From contig NZ_JACHWR010000003.1 in assembly GCF_014191495.1 (NCBI RefSeq), positions 558,501 to 622,500 on the forward strand: 64,000 bases of DNA, in the 5' to 3' direction. Made by a program: the position numbers and the translations under genes. Under the pieces are notes generated by a model. It saw only the letters and a program-made list of their open reading frames with translations, was not told the origin of the DNA and did not search any database. Each line of letters begins with the position of its first letter. The stretch's first letter is position 1. Positions 1 through 8,143 of the stretch are shown here, in pieces. This DNA comes from Nocardioides soli. Lineage in GTDB: Bacteria > Actinomycetota > Actinomycetes > Propionibacteriales > Nocardioidaceae.

Positions 1-2
1 AC

Positions 3-1073
3 ACCGGCTCGGCGCTGGCCGCCGGCTGCACCGTGGTTGCGAAGGCACACCCGGCCCACGTGCAGACCTGTGTGCGGCTCGAGGAGATCGCGCGGACGGC
101 GCTGGCCGCGGCCGGAGCGCCCGACGGCACCTTCGCGATGGTGAGCGGACTCCAGGCCGGGATCGACCTCGTGCGGTCCCCGGCCGTGGCCGCCGTCGGT
201 TTCACCGGCTCCCAGGCCGGCGGCCTCGCTCTCTGGAGAGCGGCCAACGAGCGCGAGGTGGTGATCCCGGTCTACGCCGAGATGGGCACCGTGAACCCGG
301 TCGTCCTCGCCCCCTCGGGGCTGGCCCGGCTCGACGAGATCGTGCAGGGGTTCGTCGGCTCGTTCACGCTGGGGGCGGGGCAGTTCTGTACCAAGCCCGG
401 CCTGATGTTCGCCCCGGCGGGGGAGCAGGTGCCGGCCAGGGTCGCCCGCGCCCTCGCCGACGCGTCGCCCGCGGCCGTGATGCTCACCGAGGCGATCGCG
501 GACGGGGTGGCTAGCGGGATCCGCGACCTGGTCGCGGCGGGGTGCTCCGTGGTGGGCCGGGTCCCCGGTCCGCCGACAGGATGGGCGGCGGACGCCGCCG
601 TCCTGTCCGCGCCGCTCGAGGCCCTGGCGCCCGGGAGCCGGGTCCTCGAGGAGTGCTTCGGCCCGGTGGCCGTCGTCGTCGAGTACGACGCCCTGGACGA
701 CCTCGGGCCGGCGCTGGCCGGGCTGCAGGGGAGTCTTGCCGGTGCCGTGTTCACCGCCGGCGACGGATCGGTGGACCCGGCGGAGGCGTCCCTGGTCGCC
801 CAGCTGGCGCGGAAGGTCGGCCGGGTCATGGTCGACGACTGGCCGACGGGCGTGGCCTTCACCTGGGCACAGCAGCACGGCGGCCCGTGGCCCTCGACGT
901 CGAACCCGGCGGCGACCTCGGTCGGCGCGGGAGCGCTCGGGCGGTTCCTCCGGCCCGTCGCCTACCAGTCCGTGCCGGACCCGCTGCTCCCACCCGCGGT
1001 CCGCGAGGCCGTCTCTTCGGACAACCCCTGGGGCGTCCCGCGCCGGATCGACGGCCGGCTGGAGACCGCATGA
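3..1073 (+). CDS. NAD(P)-dependent aldehyde dehydrogenase, alpha-ketoglutaric semialdehyde type (5' partial)
   Basis: Oxidises an aldehyde to its carboxylate; by family resemblance a 2,5-dioxopentanoate (alpha-ketoglutaric semialdehyde) dehydrogenase. The frame is open from base 3, so the true start lies before the window; 356 sense codons are visible out of the usual ~500. Visible landmarks are the cofactor-domain segment GCTVVAKAHPAH, the nucleotide-fold motif VGFTGSQAGG, the general-base Glu in VYAEMGTVNPV and the catalytic Cys in GQFCTKPG (codon at 387-389). The stop TGA (1071-1073) overlaps the ATG of the next gene, so the two are translationally coupled. The co-transcribed CoA-transferase and glutaryl-CoA-type dehydrogenase point to a C5 dicarboxylate or semialdehyde pathway. 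The family assignment is firm; the substrate is inferred. Confidence 0.88.
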   Translation, partial: TGSALAAGCTVVAKAHPAHVQTCVRLEEIARTALAAAGAPDGTFAMVSGLQAGIDLVRSPAVAAVGFTGSQAGGLALWRAANEREVVIPVYAEMGTVNPVVLAPSGLARLDEIVQGFVGSFTLGAGQFCTKPGLMFAPAGEQVPARVARALADASPAAVMLTEAIADGVASGIRDLVAAGCSVVGRVPGPPTGWAADAAVLSAPLEALAPGSRVLEECFGPVAVVVEYDALDDLGPALAGLQGSLAGAVFTAGDGSVDPAEASLVAQLARKVGRVMVDDWPTGVAFTWAQQHGGPWPSTSNPAATSVGAGALGRFLRPVAYQSVPDPLLPPAVREAVSSDNPWGVPRRIDGRLETA

Positions 1074-2215
1074 CGATGCCGCTCGAGGGCCTGCTCGTCG
1101 CCGACTTCAGCCGGGTCCTCGCCGGTCCGCTGGCGACGGCCACCCTGGCCGACCTCGGTGCCCGGGTCGTGAAGGTCGAGCGGCCCGGGACCGGCGACGA
1201 CACCCGGGCGTGGGGACCACCGTGGACGCCGAGCTCGAGTGCCTACTTCGAGAGCTGCAACCGCAACAAGGAGTCGGTCGTCCTCGACCTCGCGGACCCG
1301 CACGACCGCCGGCTCGCGCAGCGGCTGGCGCGGCGTGCCGACGTGCTGGTCGAGAACTTCCGCACCGGCACGCTCGACAAGTACGGGCTCGGCTACGACC
1401 AGGTCGCCGCCGACCAGCCCGGCATCGTGTACTGCTCCATCACGGGCTTCGGCAGCGGCACCGGGGCCGCGCTGCCCGGCTACGACTTCCTCGTCCAGGC
1501 CGTCGGCGGCCTGATGAGCGTCACCGGCGAGCCGGACGGCGAGCCGATGAAGGTGGGAGTCGCCCTGGTCGACGTGCTCACCTCGAAGGACGCGGTCACC
1601 GGCATCCTCGCCGCGCTGCACTCGCGCCACCGCGACGGCGTCGGCCAGCACGTCGAGGTGAACCTGCTGTCGAGCCTGCTCACGTCGCTGGTCAACCAGG
1701 CATCGTCGTACCTGACACCAGGAGCGGGGGTGCCGCCGCGGCTCGGCAACGCGCATCCCTCGATCGCGCCGTACGAGCTGCTCCGCACCGGCAGCGACCA
1801 CCTGGCGCTGGCCTGCGGGAACGACCGCCAGTTCCGCGCCCTCGTCACCGCGATCGGGGAGCCGTCGCTCGCCGACGACCCGCGGTACGCGACGAACGCC
1901 GCCCGGGTGGCGCACCGGGCCGACCTGGCCGCCGATCTCGAGAGACTGCTGGCCGCCGACACCGCCGCAGGCTGGACCGAACGGCTCGCCGCGGTGGGCG
2001 TGCCGGCCGGGCAGGTGGGCGACCTCGCCGGGGCGTTCGCCCTCGCCGACGACCTCGGGCTGCGGCCCGTCGTCGAGGTCGGTGCCGGGCGACCTGCGCA
2101 GGTGCGGCACCCCGTCAGCTACTCCGCCGACCCCGTCACCACCTACACCCCGCCCCCGGACCTGGGACAACACAGCGACGAGATTCGTCGTTGGCTCGAG
2201 GAGGAAGAATCATGA
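1070..2215 (+). CDS. CaiB/BaiF family CoA-transferase (family III)
   Basis: Transfers CoA between two carboxylic acids, here probably activating the acid that the next enzyme dehydrogenates. 381 residues, close to the usual family length. The N-terminus PLEGLLVADFSRVLAGP, the ARVVKVERPGTGDDTR block and the NRNKESVVLDL stretch are diagnostic. The Asp in VALVDVLTS aligns with the catalytic Asp of family III enzymes. The start ATG at 1070 sits in the stop of the aldehyde dehydrogenase (ATGA), and its own stop overlaps the ATG of the acyl-CoA dehydrogenase in the same way. Pairing with a glutaryl-CoA-type dehydrogenase suggests a succinyl-CoA:glutarate transferase role like mammalian SUGCT. That role is inferred. 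Confidence 0.9.
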   Translation: MTMPLEGLLVADFSRVLAGPLATATLADLGARVVKVERPGTGDDTRAWGPPWTPSSSAYFESCNRNKESVVLDLADPHDRRLAQRLARRADVLVENFRTGTLDKYGLGYDQVAADQPGIVYCSITGFGSGTGAALPGYDFLVQAVGGLMSVTGEPDGEPMKVGVALVDVLTSKDAVTGILAALHSRHRDGVGQHVEVNLLSSLLTSLVNQASSYLTPGAGVPPRLGNAHPSIAPYELLRTGSDHLALACGNDRQFRALVTAIGEPSLADDPRYATNAARVAHRADLAADLERLLAADTAAGWTERLAAVGVPAGQVGDLAGAFALADDLGLRPVVEVGAGRPAQVRHPVSYSADPVTTYTPPPDLGQHSDEIRRWLEEEES

Positions 2216-3402
2216 CCGCTGCGATGAAGCCCGGCCGCATCGACGCCCTGGACCCGGCAGGCCTCGACGCCCTGCTCACCGACGACGAGCGATCGGTCCG
2301 GGCCTCCATCCGCGAGATGCTCGACCGGTCGGTCGAGCCGAACATCGCCGAGTGGTTCGAGCAGGGCGGCATCCCCGACGTCCGCGGCCTGTCGAAGGAG
2401 CTCGGCGCGCTCGGCGTACTCGGCATGCACCTGGAGGGCTACGGCTGCGCCGGGATGAGCGCCACCGAGTACGGCCTCGCGTGCCTGGAGCTGGAGGCGA
2501 CCGACTCCGGGCTGCGCTCGCTCGTCTCGGTGCAGGGCTCGCTCGCGATGTACGCGATCTGGCGGTGGGGGAGCGAGGAGCACAAGCAGGAGTGGCTGCC
2601 CCGGATGGCGGCGGGCGACGCGATCGGGTGCTTCGGGCTCACCGAGCCCGACGTGGGCTCCGACCCCGGCGCGATGACCACGCGCGCCCGCCGGGACGGC
2701 GACGACTGGGTCCTCGACGGCCGCAAGATGTGGATCTCGAACGCGACGTACGCCGACGTCGCCGTCGTGTGGACCGGAACGCCCGAGGGGGTCCGCGGCT
2801 TCGTCGTACCCACGGACACGCCGGGCTTCTCCGCTCCGGAGATCAAGCACAAGATGTCGCTGCGCGCGTCGGCCACGGGCGAGCTCGTGCTCGACGGCGT
2901 GCGGCTGCCGGCATCGGCCGTGCTGCCCGAGGTCATCGGCCTCAAGGGGCCGCTGTCGTGCCTCAACGAGGCTCGTTTCGGGATCGTCTGGGGCGCCCTC
3001 GGCGCGGCCCGGTCCAGCATCGAGGCGGCGCGGTCGTACGCGATCGACCGGGTGCAGTTCGGCAAGCCGATCGGTGCGTTCCAGCTCACCCAGCAGAAGC
3101 TCGTCGACATGTCGCTCGAGTACGTCAAGGGCTACCTCCTGGCCGTGCACCTCGGCCGCCGCAAGGACGCCGGCGTGCTGGAGCCCGAGCAGGTGAGCAT
3201 CGGCAAGCTCAACAACGTCCGGGAGGCGCTGGAGATCTGCCGGACCGCCCGGACGATCCTCGGCGCCAACGGCATCTCGCTCGAGTACCCCGTCATCCGG
3301 CACATGAACAACCTTGAGTCCGTCCTCACCTACGAGGGCACGACCGAGATGCACACGCTCGTCCTCGGGCAGGTGCTCACCGGGCAGTCCGCGTTCCGCT
3401 GA
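2212..3402 (+). CDS. Acyl-CoA dehydrogenase, glutaryl-CoA dehydrogenase type
   Basis: FAD-dependent alpha,beta-dehydrogenation of an acyl-CoA; glutaryl-CoA dehydrogenases also decarboxylate to crotonyl-CoA. 396 residues, the usual size. Signatures include CFGLTEPDVGSDPGAMTT and KMWISNATYADVAVVW in the FAD/acyl pocket, RVQFGKPIGAFQLTQQKLVD, and the C-terminal TYEGTTEMHTLVLGQ, whose Glu is the catalytic base in this branch. The ATG at 2212 overlaps the preceding stop, and GAGGAGGAAG lies just upstream as ribosome binding site. Third gene of the operon with the aldehyde dehydrogenase and CoA-transferase. It converges on the sigma-factor gene across a 97-bp gap containing no feature I can name. 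Confidence 0.9.
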   Translation: MTAAMKPGRIDALDPAGLDALLTDDERSVRASIREMLDRSVEPNIAEWFEQGGIPDVRGLSKELGALGVLGMHLEGYGCAGMSATEYGLACLELEATDSGLRSLVSVQGSLAMYAIWRWGSEEHKQEWLPRMAAGDAIGCFGLTEPDVGSDPGAMTTRARRDGDDWVLDGRKMWISNATYADVAVVWTGTPEGVRGFVVPTDTPGFSAPEIKHKMSLRASATGELVLDGVRLPASAVLPEVIGLKGPLSCLNEARFGIVWGALGAARSSIEAARSYAIDRVQFGKPIGAFQLTQQKLVDMSLEYVKGYLLAVHLGRRKDAGVLEPEQVSIGKLNNVREALEICRTARTILGANGISLEYPVIRHMNNLESVLTYEGTTEMHTLVLGQVLTGQSAFR

Positions 3403-3499
3403 TCCGCACCACCCAGCGCCTACGACGAACGGCCGGGCGCCCCGCAGGGGTTGCCGGCTATGGTCGGATCCGACGCCCGACCTATCGGACGACGCCGGA

Positions 3500-4480
3500 C
3501 TACGCCGGACTGCTCGTGTCGTCCGCAGGCAGGCGCTCCGGCAGTCCGAGCCGCGGGAACTGGTCGGCGTGGAACGTGACGATCTCGGTGATCGCCCCGC
3601 CGCTGACGCGCAGGACGTCGAGCGTCAGGGGCAGGTACGCGCGCTCCGGATCCCGCCAGTGGTAGAAGGCGAGGGCGGGCTGCCGGTTGACGGCGGTGGG
3701 TACGGCGCGCAGTCCCGTCATCTCCTCGAAGCCGTCCTCGCGCCAGTCGTTCACGACGGCGTCGCGGCCGACGTACAGGCCGGGCGTGGGCGGCATCGAG
3801 CAGCGGACGTCGTCGCGAAGCATGGCCGCGATCGCGTCGATGTCCGTGGCCACGCTCGCGTCCGCGAAGCGGCGTACCAGGTCGCGCGTGCTGGTGTCGT
3901 CCTCGGCGCCGGTCCAGTCCTGCCGCTCGGCGGGCAGGTGCTCCCGCATGCCGGCGCGGGCGCGCTGCAGCGCGCTGTTCACGGAGTTGACGGAGTCCCC
4001 GAGCAGCTCCGCGACGTCCTTGGCCGGCCAGCCGAGCACATCGCGCAGGATCAGCACCGCCCGCGGGCGCGGCGCGAGATGCTGGACCGCGACCAGGTAC
4101 GCCAGCTCGATCGTCTCCCGGGCGACGGCGACGGCCTCCGGCTCGTCCGCGTCGTCGGCGGTGAGCTCGTCGAGCAGCCGGTCCGGGTAGGGCTGCAGCC
4201 ACCGCACCTCGCCACCGGTCGCCGGTTCCGGGCGTCGCCGGGCGAGCAGGTCCAGGCAGGCGTTGGTGGCGATCCGGTACAGCCAGGCCCGGAACGTCGA
4301 CCGCCCCTCGAAGGTCTCCCGCCGCCGCCAGGCGCGCAGGAACGTCTCCTGCACGGCGTCCTCGGCGTCCTGGAACGACCCGAGCATCCGGTAGCAGTGC
4401 ACGTGCAGCTCGCGCCGGTGCCGCTCCGCCAGCCTCGAGAACGCCGGCTCGTCGATCTCGCCGAGATCGTTCGCGTTCAT
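3500..4480 (-). CDS. ECF sigma-70 factor with C-terminal SnoaL/NTF2-like domain (SigG/SigJ-like)
   Basis: Alternative RNA polymerase sigma factor. Region 2 is seen in RELHVHCYRMLGSFQDAEDAVQ-type sequence and FRAWLYRIATNACLDLL; region 4 in PRPRAVLILRDVLGWPAKDV and SVNSALQRAR. Beyond about residue 200 a second domain follows (RDLVRRFADASVATDIDAI, later YHWRDPERAYLPLTLDVLRV), resembling the NTF2/SnoaL-like tail that replaces anti-sigma control in several ECF groups. No anti-sigma gene is adjacent. I start at the ATG at 4480 (326 aa) because GGAGGAG lies 6 nt upstream. An ATG at 4513 also has a GGAAGG-type site, and the frame is open to an ATG at 4582. It is divergent from the aminoglycoside phosphotransferase. 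Its target genes are not evident here. Confidence 0.88.
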   Translation of the reverse strand: MNANDLGEIDEPAFSRLAERHRRELHVHCYRMLGSFQDAEDAVQETFLRAWRRRETFEGRSTFRAWLYRIATNACLDLLARRRPEPATGGEVRWLQPYPDRLLDELTADDADEPEAVAVARETIELAYLVAVQHLAPRPRAVLILRDVLGWPAKDVAELLGDSVNSVNSALQRARAGMREHLPAERQDWTGAEDDTSTRDLVRRFADASVATDIDAIAAMLRDDVRCSMPPTPGLYVGRDAVVNDWREDGFEEMTGLRAVPTAVNRQPALAFYHWRDPERAYLPLTLDVLRVSGGAITEIVTFHADQFPRLGLPERLPADDTSSPA

Positions 4481-4640
4481 GTCGAGCTCCTCCAACCGCA
4501 GGTCTGCACCCATCACGTCGATCCTTCCGTCTCCGCGTGCCTCGTCGCAGGTATGACGGACGCGAGCGCCACAACTCATCACTCGGGCTGCCGTGTGGTG
4601 CTGAGAACCCGCACGCCCCTCGGCACGGCATACTGGGCGG

Positions 4641-5459
4641 ATGTCGGTGAACGCGTCGATCGCGGTCGCGGCGCTGCTGCCCGTGGACGGATCGGCGTGG
4701 GTCCCGGTCGAGACCGGGGAGTCGGGCGCGACGGTGCTTCACGATCGCGAAGGGGCGCGTTTTGCGAAGCTCGTCCCCGTCGAGGAGTCGGAGACTCTCG
4801 CCGCTGAGCGGGACCGGATCTCGTGGCTCGGCGAGGCCGGACTGCCCGTCGCCTCCGTGCTCGATTGGCAGGCGACCGACGACGGCGCCTGCCTGGTGAC
4901 TCGTGCGGTCCCCGGCGTGCCGGCCGATCGGCTCGATGCGGACATGCTGCGACGGGCGTGGCCGTCGATCGCCACGATGCTGCGCGAGCTGCACGAGGTC
5001 CCGGTGGCACGCTGCCCTTTCGACAGGAGTCTCGCGGTGATGATGGCGGTCGCGCGCCGGACGGTGGCGGAGGACCGCGTGCAACCGGAGTTCCTGCCCG
5101 ACGACCTGCAACGAGCCGCGCCGGCGGAGATCCTCCGGCGGGTCGAGGACGAGCTGCCGCGACGCCGCCAGGAGGAGGACCGCGAGCACGTCGTCTGTCA
5201 CGGCGACTTCTGCCTGCCGAACATCCTCGTCGACCCCGAGACGCTGGGCGTCTCGGGGCTGATCGACCTGGGACGACTCGGCCGCGCCGACCCGTACGCC
5301 GACATCGCGCTGCTGCTGGCGAACGCGCGGGAGACGTGGCCCGACGAAGGCGCTGCACGCAGGGCCGATCGCGACTTCGCCGTACGGTATGGGATCGACC
5401 TCGACGCCGGGCGGCAGCGCTTCTACCTGCTGCTCGACCCCCTGACCTGGCCGGGCTAG
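4641..5459 (+). CDS. Aminoglycoside O-phosphotransferase, APH(3'')/APH(3')-like
   Basis: Predicted kinase that phosphorylates an aminoglycoside hydroxyl, most like streptomycin 3''-phosphotransferases. 272 residues, full length. The catalytic loop is VVCHGDFCLPNILVDPET and the metal-binding segment LIDLGRLGRADPYADIAL, followed by the family C-terminus FYLLLDPLTWPG. The N-lobe has a short ATP-binding strand pair (ESGATVLHDREGARFAKLVP). The start ATG at 4641 has no ribosome site within 15 nt. CATACT at 4629-4634 lies 7 nt upstream, so the mRNA may be leaderless. The gene sits alone among housekeeping genes with the same GC-rich codon use and no mobile element, so it looks resident. Phosphotransferase family is sure; the drug is inferred. 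Confidence 0.85.
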   Translation: MSVNASIAVAALLPVDGSAWVPVETGESGATVLHDREGARFAKLVPVEESETLAAERDRISWLGEAGLPVASVLDWQATDDGACLVTRAVPGVPADRLDADMLRRAWPSIATMLRELHEVPVARCPFDRSLAVMMAVARRTVAEDRVQPEFLPDDLQRAAPAEILRRVEDELPRRRQEEDREHVVCHGDFCLPNILVDPETLGVSGLIDLGRLGRADPYADIALLLANARETWPDEGAARRADRDFAVRYGIDLDAGRQRFYLLLDPLTWPG

Positions 5460-5527
5460 GCCGAGGCCGGCCGATCTGCGCCTGTCGGAGCGCCGGTGTC
5501 AGGCCATAGGCGGTGGCGTGGTCACCC

Positions 5528-5642
5528 GGTGGTTTCGAGGCTCGGGCCTGGCGGCCCTCGCACCTCAACCACCGTGACGGCCTGGTCGTTTTCGCACCTC
5601 GACCACCGTGACGGACCGGCCGTTCTCGCACCTCGACCGCCG
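5528..5642. repeat. Dispersed palindromic repeat (GGTGGTTTCGAGGCTCG family) with 34-bp tandem extension
   Basis: 5528-5574 reads GGTGGTTTCGAGGCTCG, then a GC hairpin (GGCCTGGCGGCC), then CGCACCTCAACCACCG, so the ends are inverted relatives of each other. A 34-bp unit starting CACCTC(A/G)ACCACCGTGACGG then follows twice, plus a partial third copy to 5642. The same element recurs at 39281-39472, and a degenerate copy at 56886-56919. Short ORFs crossing it are not genes. Confidence 0.85.
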
Positions 5643-5672
5643 TCCGATTCCAGCGGGGGAGAGCTCTGTTAT

Positions 5673-5701
5673 TTGCGGACGCGTGAGGTCCGGACTAGCG
5701 T
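5673..5701 (+). promoter_or_regulatory. Candidate sigma-A-type promoter for the proVWX operon
   Basis: TTGCGG at 5673-5678 and TAGCGT at 5696-5701 are separated by 17 bp and match the ends of the -35 and -10 consensus. The next gene starts at 5855, which leaves a leader of about 150 nt. The leader contains TGGACAT (5782-5788) paired with ATGTCCA (5824-5830), possibly a stem-loop just before the ribosome site. Confidence 0.4.
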
Positions 5702-5854
5702 GCTGGGCTGGTCCGGCAGGAGCGCCGGCGTAGCGGGTGCTCCCCGGTCGTAGGACGGGGTGACTCGGGACCTCGGTGCGATGGACATGCCTGGCCGGTT
5801 GGAGCGACGTCGGCGGGAGGTCGATGTCCACTGCATCCTGAGGAGCCCTTGCGC

Positions 5855-7099
5855 GTGCCGTTGATCGAGGCCCATGAGATCTACAAGGTGTTCGGACGTC
5901 GACCGGAGAGAGGGGTCGAGCGTCTGAGGCGCGGTGAGGACCGGGAGGGGCTCAGGAGCGACGGCTACACGGCCGCGGTCATCGACGCGTCGTTCGAGGT
6001 CGAGCAAGGTCAGATCTTCGTGGTCATGGGCCTGTCGGGCTCCGGCAAGTCCACGTTGATCCGGATGGTCAACGGCCTGCTCACCCCGACGGCGGGCCGG
6101 ATCGAGGTGGCCGGCCGGACGGTCTTCGGACTCGGTACGGCGGGGCTGCGCCAGCTGCGCCGCGAGCAGGTCAGCATGGTGTTCCAGCACTTCGCGCTGC
6201 TGCCGCACCGCACGGTGGGGGAGAACGCCGCCTACGGCCTGAAGATCCAGGGCCTCAGCCGGTCGGAGCGGGAGCGGCGGGCCGAGCAGGCGCTCGACCT
6301 GGTCGGCCTCGGCGGCTGGGGCGGGTCGATGCCCGGCGAGCTGTCCGGCGGGATGCGGCAGCGGGTCGGCCTCGCACGGGCGCTGGCGGCGGGCACCGAG
6401 GTGCTGCTGATGGACGAGGCGTTCAGTGCGCTGGACCCGTTGATCCGGCGGGAGATGCAGGACCAGCTGGTCGAGCTCCAGCATCGGCTCGACAAGACGA
6501 TCCTCTTCATCACCCACGACCTCAACGAGGCGATGCGGCTCGGGGACCGGGTCGCGATGATGCGCGACGGGCGGATCGTGCAGATCGGCACCGCCGAGCA
6601 GATCCTCAACGACCCGGCCAACGACTACGTCGCGCAGTTCGTCCAGGACGTCGACCGCACGCGCGTGCTGACCGCCTCGTCGGTCATGGAGCCACCGGTC
6701 GCGGTGCTGAGGTCGGAGCAGGGGCCGCGGGCCGCGCATCGGCTGATGCGCGAGCACCAGGTGAGCTCGCTGATGGTCGTCGACCGCGACCGGCGCCTGC
6801 GCGGCGTCGTCACCGAGGACGACGCGGCCGACGCCGTACGCCGAGGCGCGGACGTGCTCGGCGACGTCCTCCGTCCGGCGGTCTCCACGGGCCCCGACAC
6901 GGCGCTCGCCGATCTCTTCGCCGCGGCCGCCGACACGGCGATCCCGCTCGCAGTGATCGGCGAGGGGGACCGGCTGCTGGGGGTCATTCCGCGGGTGACC
7001 CTGCTGAGCGCGCTGGGGGCGGGCACGACGCCCGAGGTCACGACCGTGCCACCCGACGACGATCCGGCCCGCCGCGAGCACGTGGGGGTGGGCGCGTGA
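5855..7099 (+). CDS. proV: Glycine betaine/L-proline ABC transporter ATP-binding subunit with CBS domains
   Basis: ATPase of an osmoprotectant importer on the cytoplasmic face of the membrane. Walker A is GLSGSGKST, the signature LSGGMRQRVGLARAL, Walker B VLLMDEAFSALD, and the switch His is in FITHDLNEAM. After about residue 270, paired CBS-like segments (SSLMVVDRDRRLRGVVTEDD) follow; in this family they sense ionic strength or nucleotides. I use GTG at 5855 because AGGAG at 5841-5845 is 9 nt upstream; an in-frame TTG at 5849 is too close to it. 414 aa. The stop overlaps the GTG of the permease. A 395-bp gene-free stretch with repeats and a candidate promoter precedes it. Confidence 0.92.
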   Translation: MPLIEAHEIYKVFGRRPERGVERLRRGEDREGLRSDGYTAAVIDASFEVEQGQIFVVMGLSGSGKSTLIRMVNGLLTPTAGRIEVAGRTVFGLGTAGLRQLRREQVSMVFQHFALLPHRTVGENAAYGLKIQGLSRSERERRAEQALDLVGLGGWGGSMPGELSGGMRQRVGLARALAAGTEVLLMDEAFSALDPLIRREMQDQLVELQHRLDKTILFITHDLNEAMRLGDRVAMMRDGRIVQIGTAEQILNDPANDYVAQFVQDVDRTRVLTASSVMEPPVAVLRSEQGPRAAHRLMREHQVSSLMVVDRDRRLRGVVTEDDAADAVRRGADVLGDVLRPAVSTGPDTALADLFAAAADTAIPLAVIGEGDRLLGVIPRVTLLSALGAGTTPEVTTVPPDDDPARREHVGVGA

Positions 7100-8022
7100 A
7101 CGCGTGGGAGACGGTCGACGGCGTGCCGCGCATCCCGATCGGCGACTGGAGCGAGTCCGTCTTCGAGTGGGTCCTGGGCCGGTTCGGCGACTTCTTCGAC
7201 CGGCTCTCGGACCTGATCGAGTCGACGGTCGACGGCCTCGCCGACCTGCTCAACACACCGGCGCCGTTGGCGATGGTCGTGATCCTGTCGCTGCTGGCCT
7301 GGCTGGTCCGCGACTGGAAGGTCGGGCTGGGATCGCTGGTCGGGCTGACCGTCGTGATCGGCATGGGCCAGTGGGAGCCGACCATGGAGACGCTCGCCCT
7401 GGTGTTCTTCGCGACTGTGGTCGCCCTGGTGATCGGCGTCCCGGTCGGGATCGCGGCCGCCCGCTGGAGTCGGTTCAGCCGTCTGGTGCGGCCGGTGCTC
7501 GACCTGATGCAGACGATGCCCGCCTTCGTGTGGCTGGTGCCGGTGGTGATGCTCTTCGGCATCGGTGCGCCGGCCGGGTTGGTGGCCACGGTGATCTTCG
7601 CGCTGCCGCCGGGGGTGCGGCTCACCGAGCTCGGCATCCGGCAGGTGGACGCCGAGGTCGTGGAGGCCGGCCACGCGTTCGGGGCGACACCGCGCCAGAT
7701 CCTGCGCGAGACCCAGCTGCCGCTGGCCATGCCCACCGTGATGGCGGGGGTGAACCAGGTGATCATGCTCGCCCTGTCCATGGCGGTCATCGCCGGCCTG
7801 GTCGGCGGCGGGGGACTGGGCAGCCAGGTCACGACCTCGATCTCGCGACTCGACATCGGCCTGGGCTTCGAGGCCGGGCTGTCCGTGGTGATCCTGGCCA
7901 TCTACCTCGACCGGGTCACCGCCTCTCTGAGCGCCGATCGCAGCCGCGCGGGCGTCGTACGCCGCCTCCGCGCCGCGGCCGCGGCACGGGCCGACGCGCG
8001 GGCGGTCGCGCGAGCCGGCTGA
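7096..8022 (+). CDS. proW: Glycine betaine/L-proline ABC transporter permease
   Basis: Integral membrane channel of the importer. 308 residues, with hydrophobic segments starting around residue 55 (PLAMVVILSLLAWLV) and repeated to about 275. The EAA-type cytoplasmic loop is VVEAGHAFGATPRQILRE, where the ATPase docks. The GVPVGIAAAR and MPAFVWLVPVVMLFGIGAPAG stretches are typical of ProW/OpuAB. The N-terminal ~50 residues are amphipathic and hydrophilic, and the last 30 are Arg/Ala-rich. It starts at GTG 7096, overlapping the proV stop (GTGA). The binding-protein gene follows after a 121-bp gap. Confidence 0.92.
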   Translation: MNAWETVDGVPRIPIGDWSESVFEWVLGRFGDFFDRLSDLIESTVDGLADLLNTPAPLAMVVILSLLAWLVRDWKVGLGSLVGLTVVIGMGQWEPTMETLALVFFATVVALVIGVPVGIAAARWSRFSRLVRPVLDLMQTMPAFVWLVPVVMLFGIGAPAGLVATVIFALPPGVRLTELGIRQVDAEVVEAGHAFGATPRQILRETQLPLAMPTVMAGVNQVIMLALSMAVIAGLVGGGGLGSQVTTSISRLDIGLGFEAGLSVVILAIYLDRVTASLSADRSRAGVVRRLRAAAAARADARAVARAG

Positions 8023-8143
8023 GCCGAGTCACCCGCCGCAGCACCAGACGTTTCTCGGGACGGCGCGTGCCCGGGCAAGCCGGCGCGCGCAGCACACAAC
8101 TGAACCCAGAGTGAGTGAAGAAAGAGCGAGAGGACGACGAACC

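Noticed and set aside
4641..5459. Recently acquired resistance gene
   Set aside because: No insertion sequence, integron or plasmid marks nearby, and the GC-rich codon use equals its neighbours; it looks like a resident gene.
5496..5831. Small genes on both strands between the phosphotransferase and proV
   Set aside because: Open frames run through the dispersed repeat and the promoter/leader region; no ribosome sites or family resemblance.
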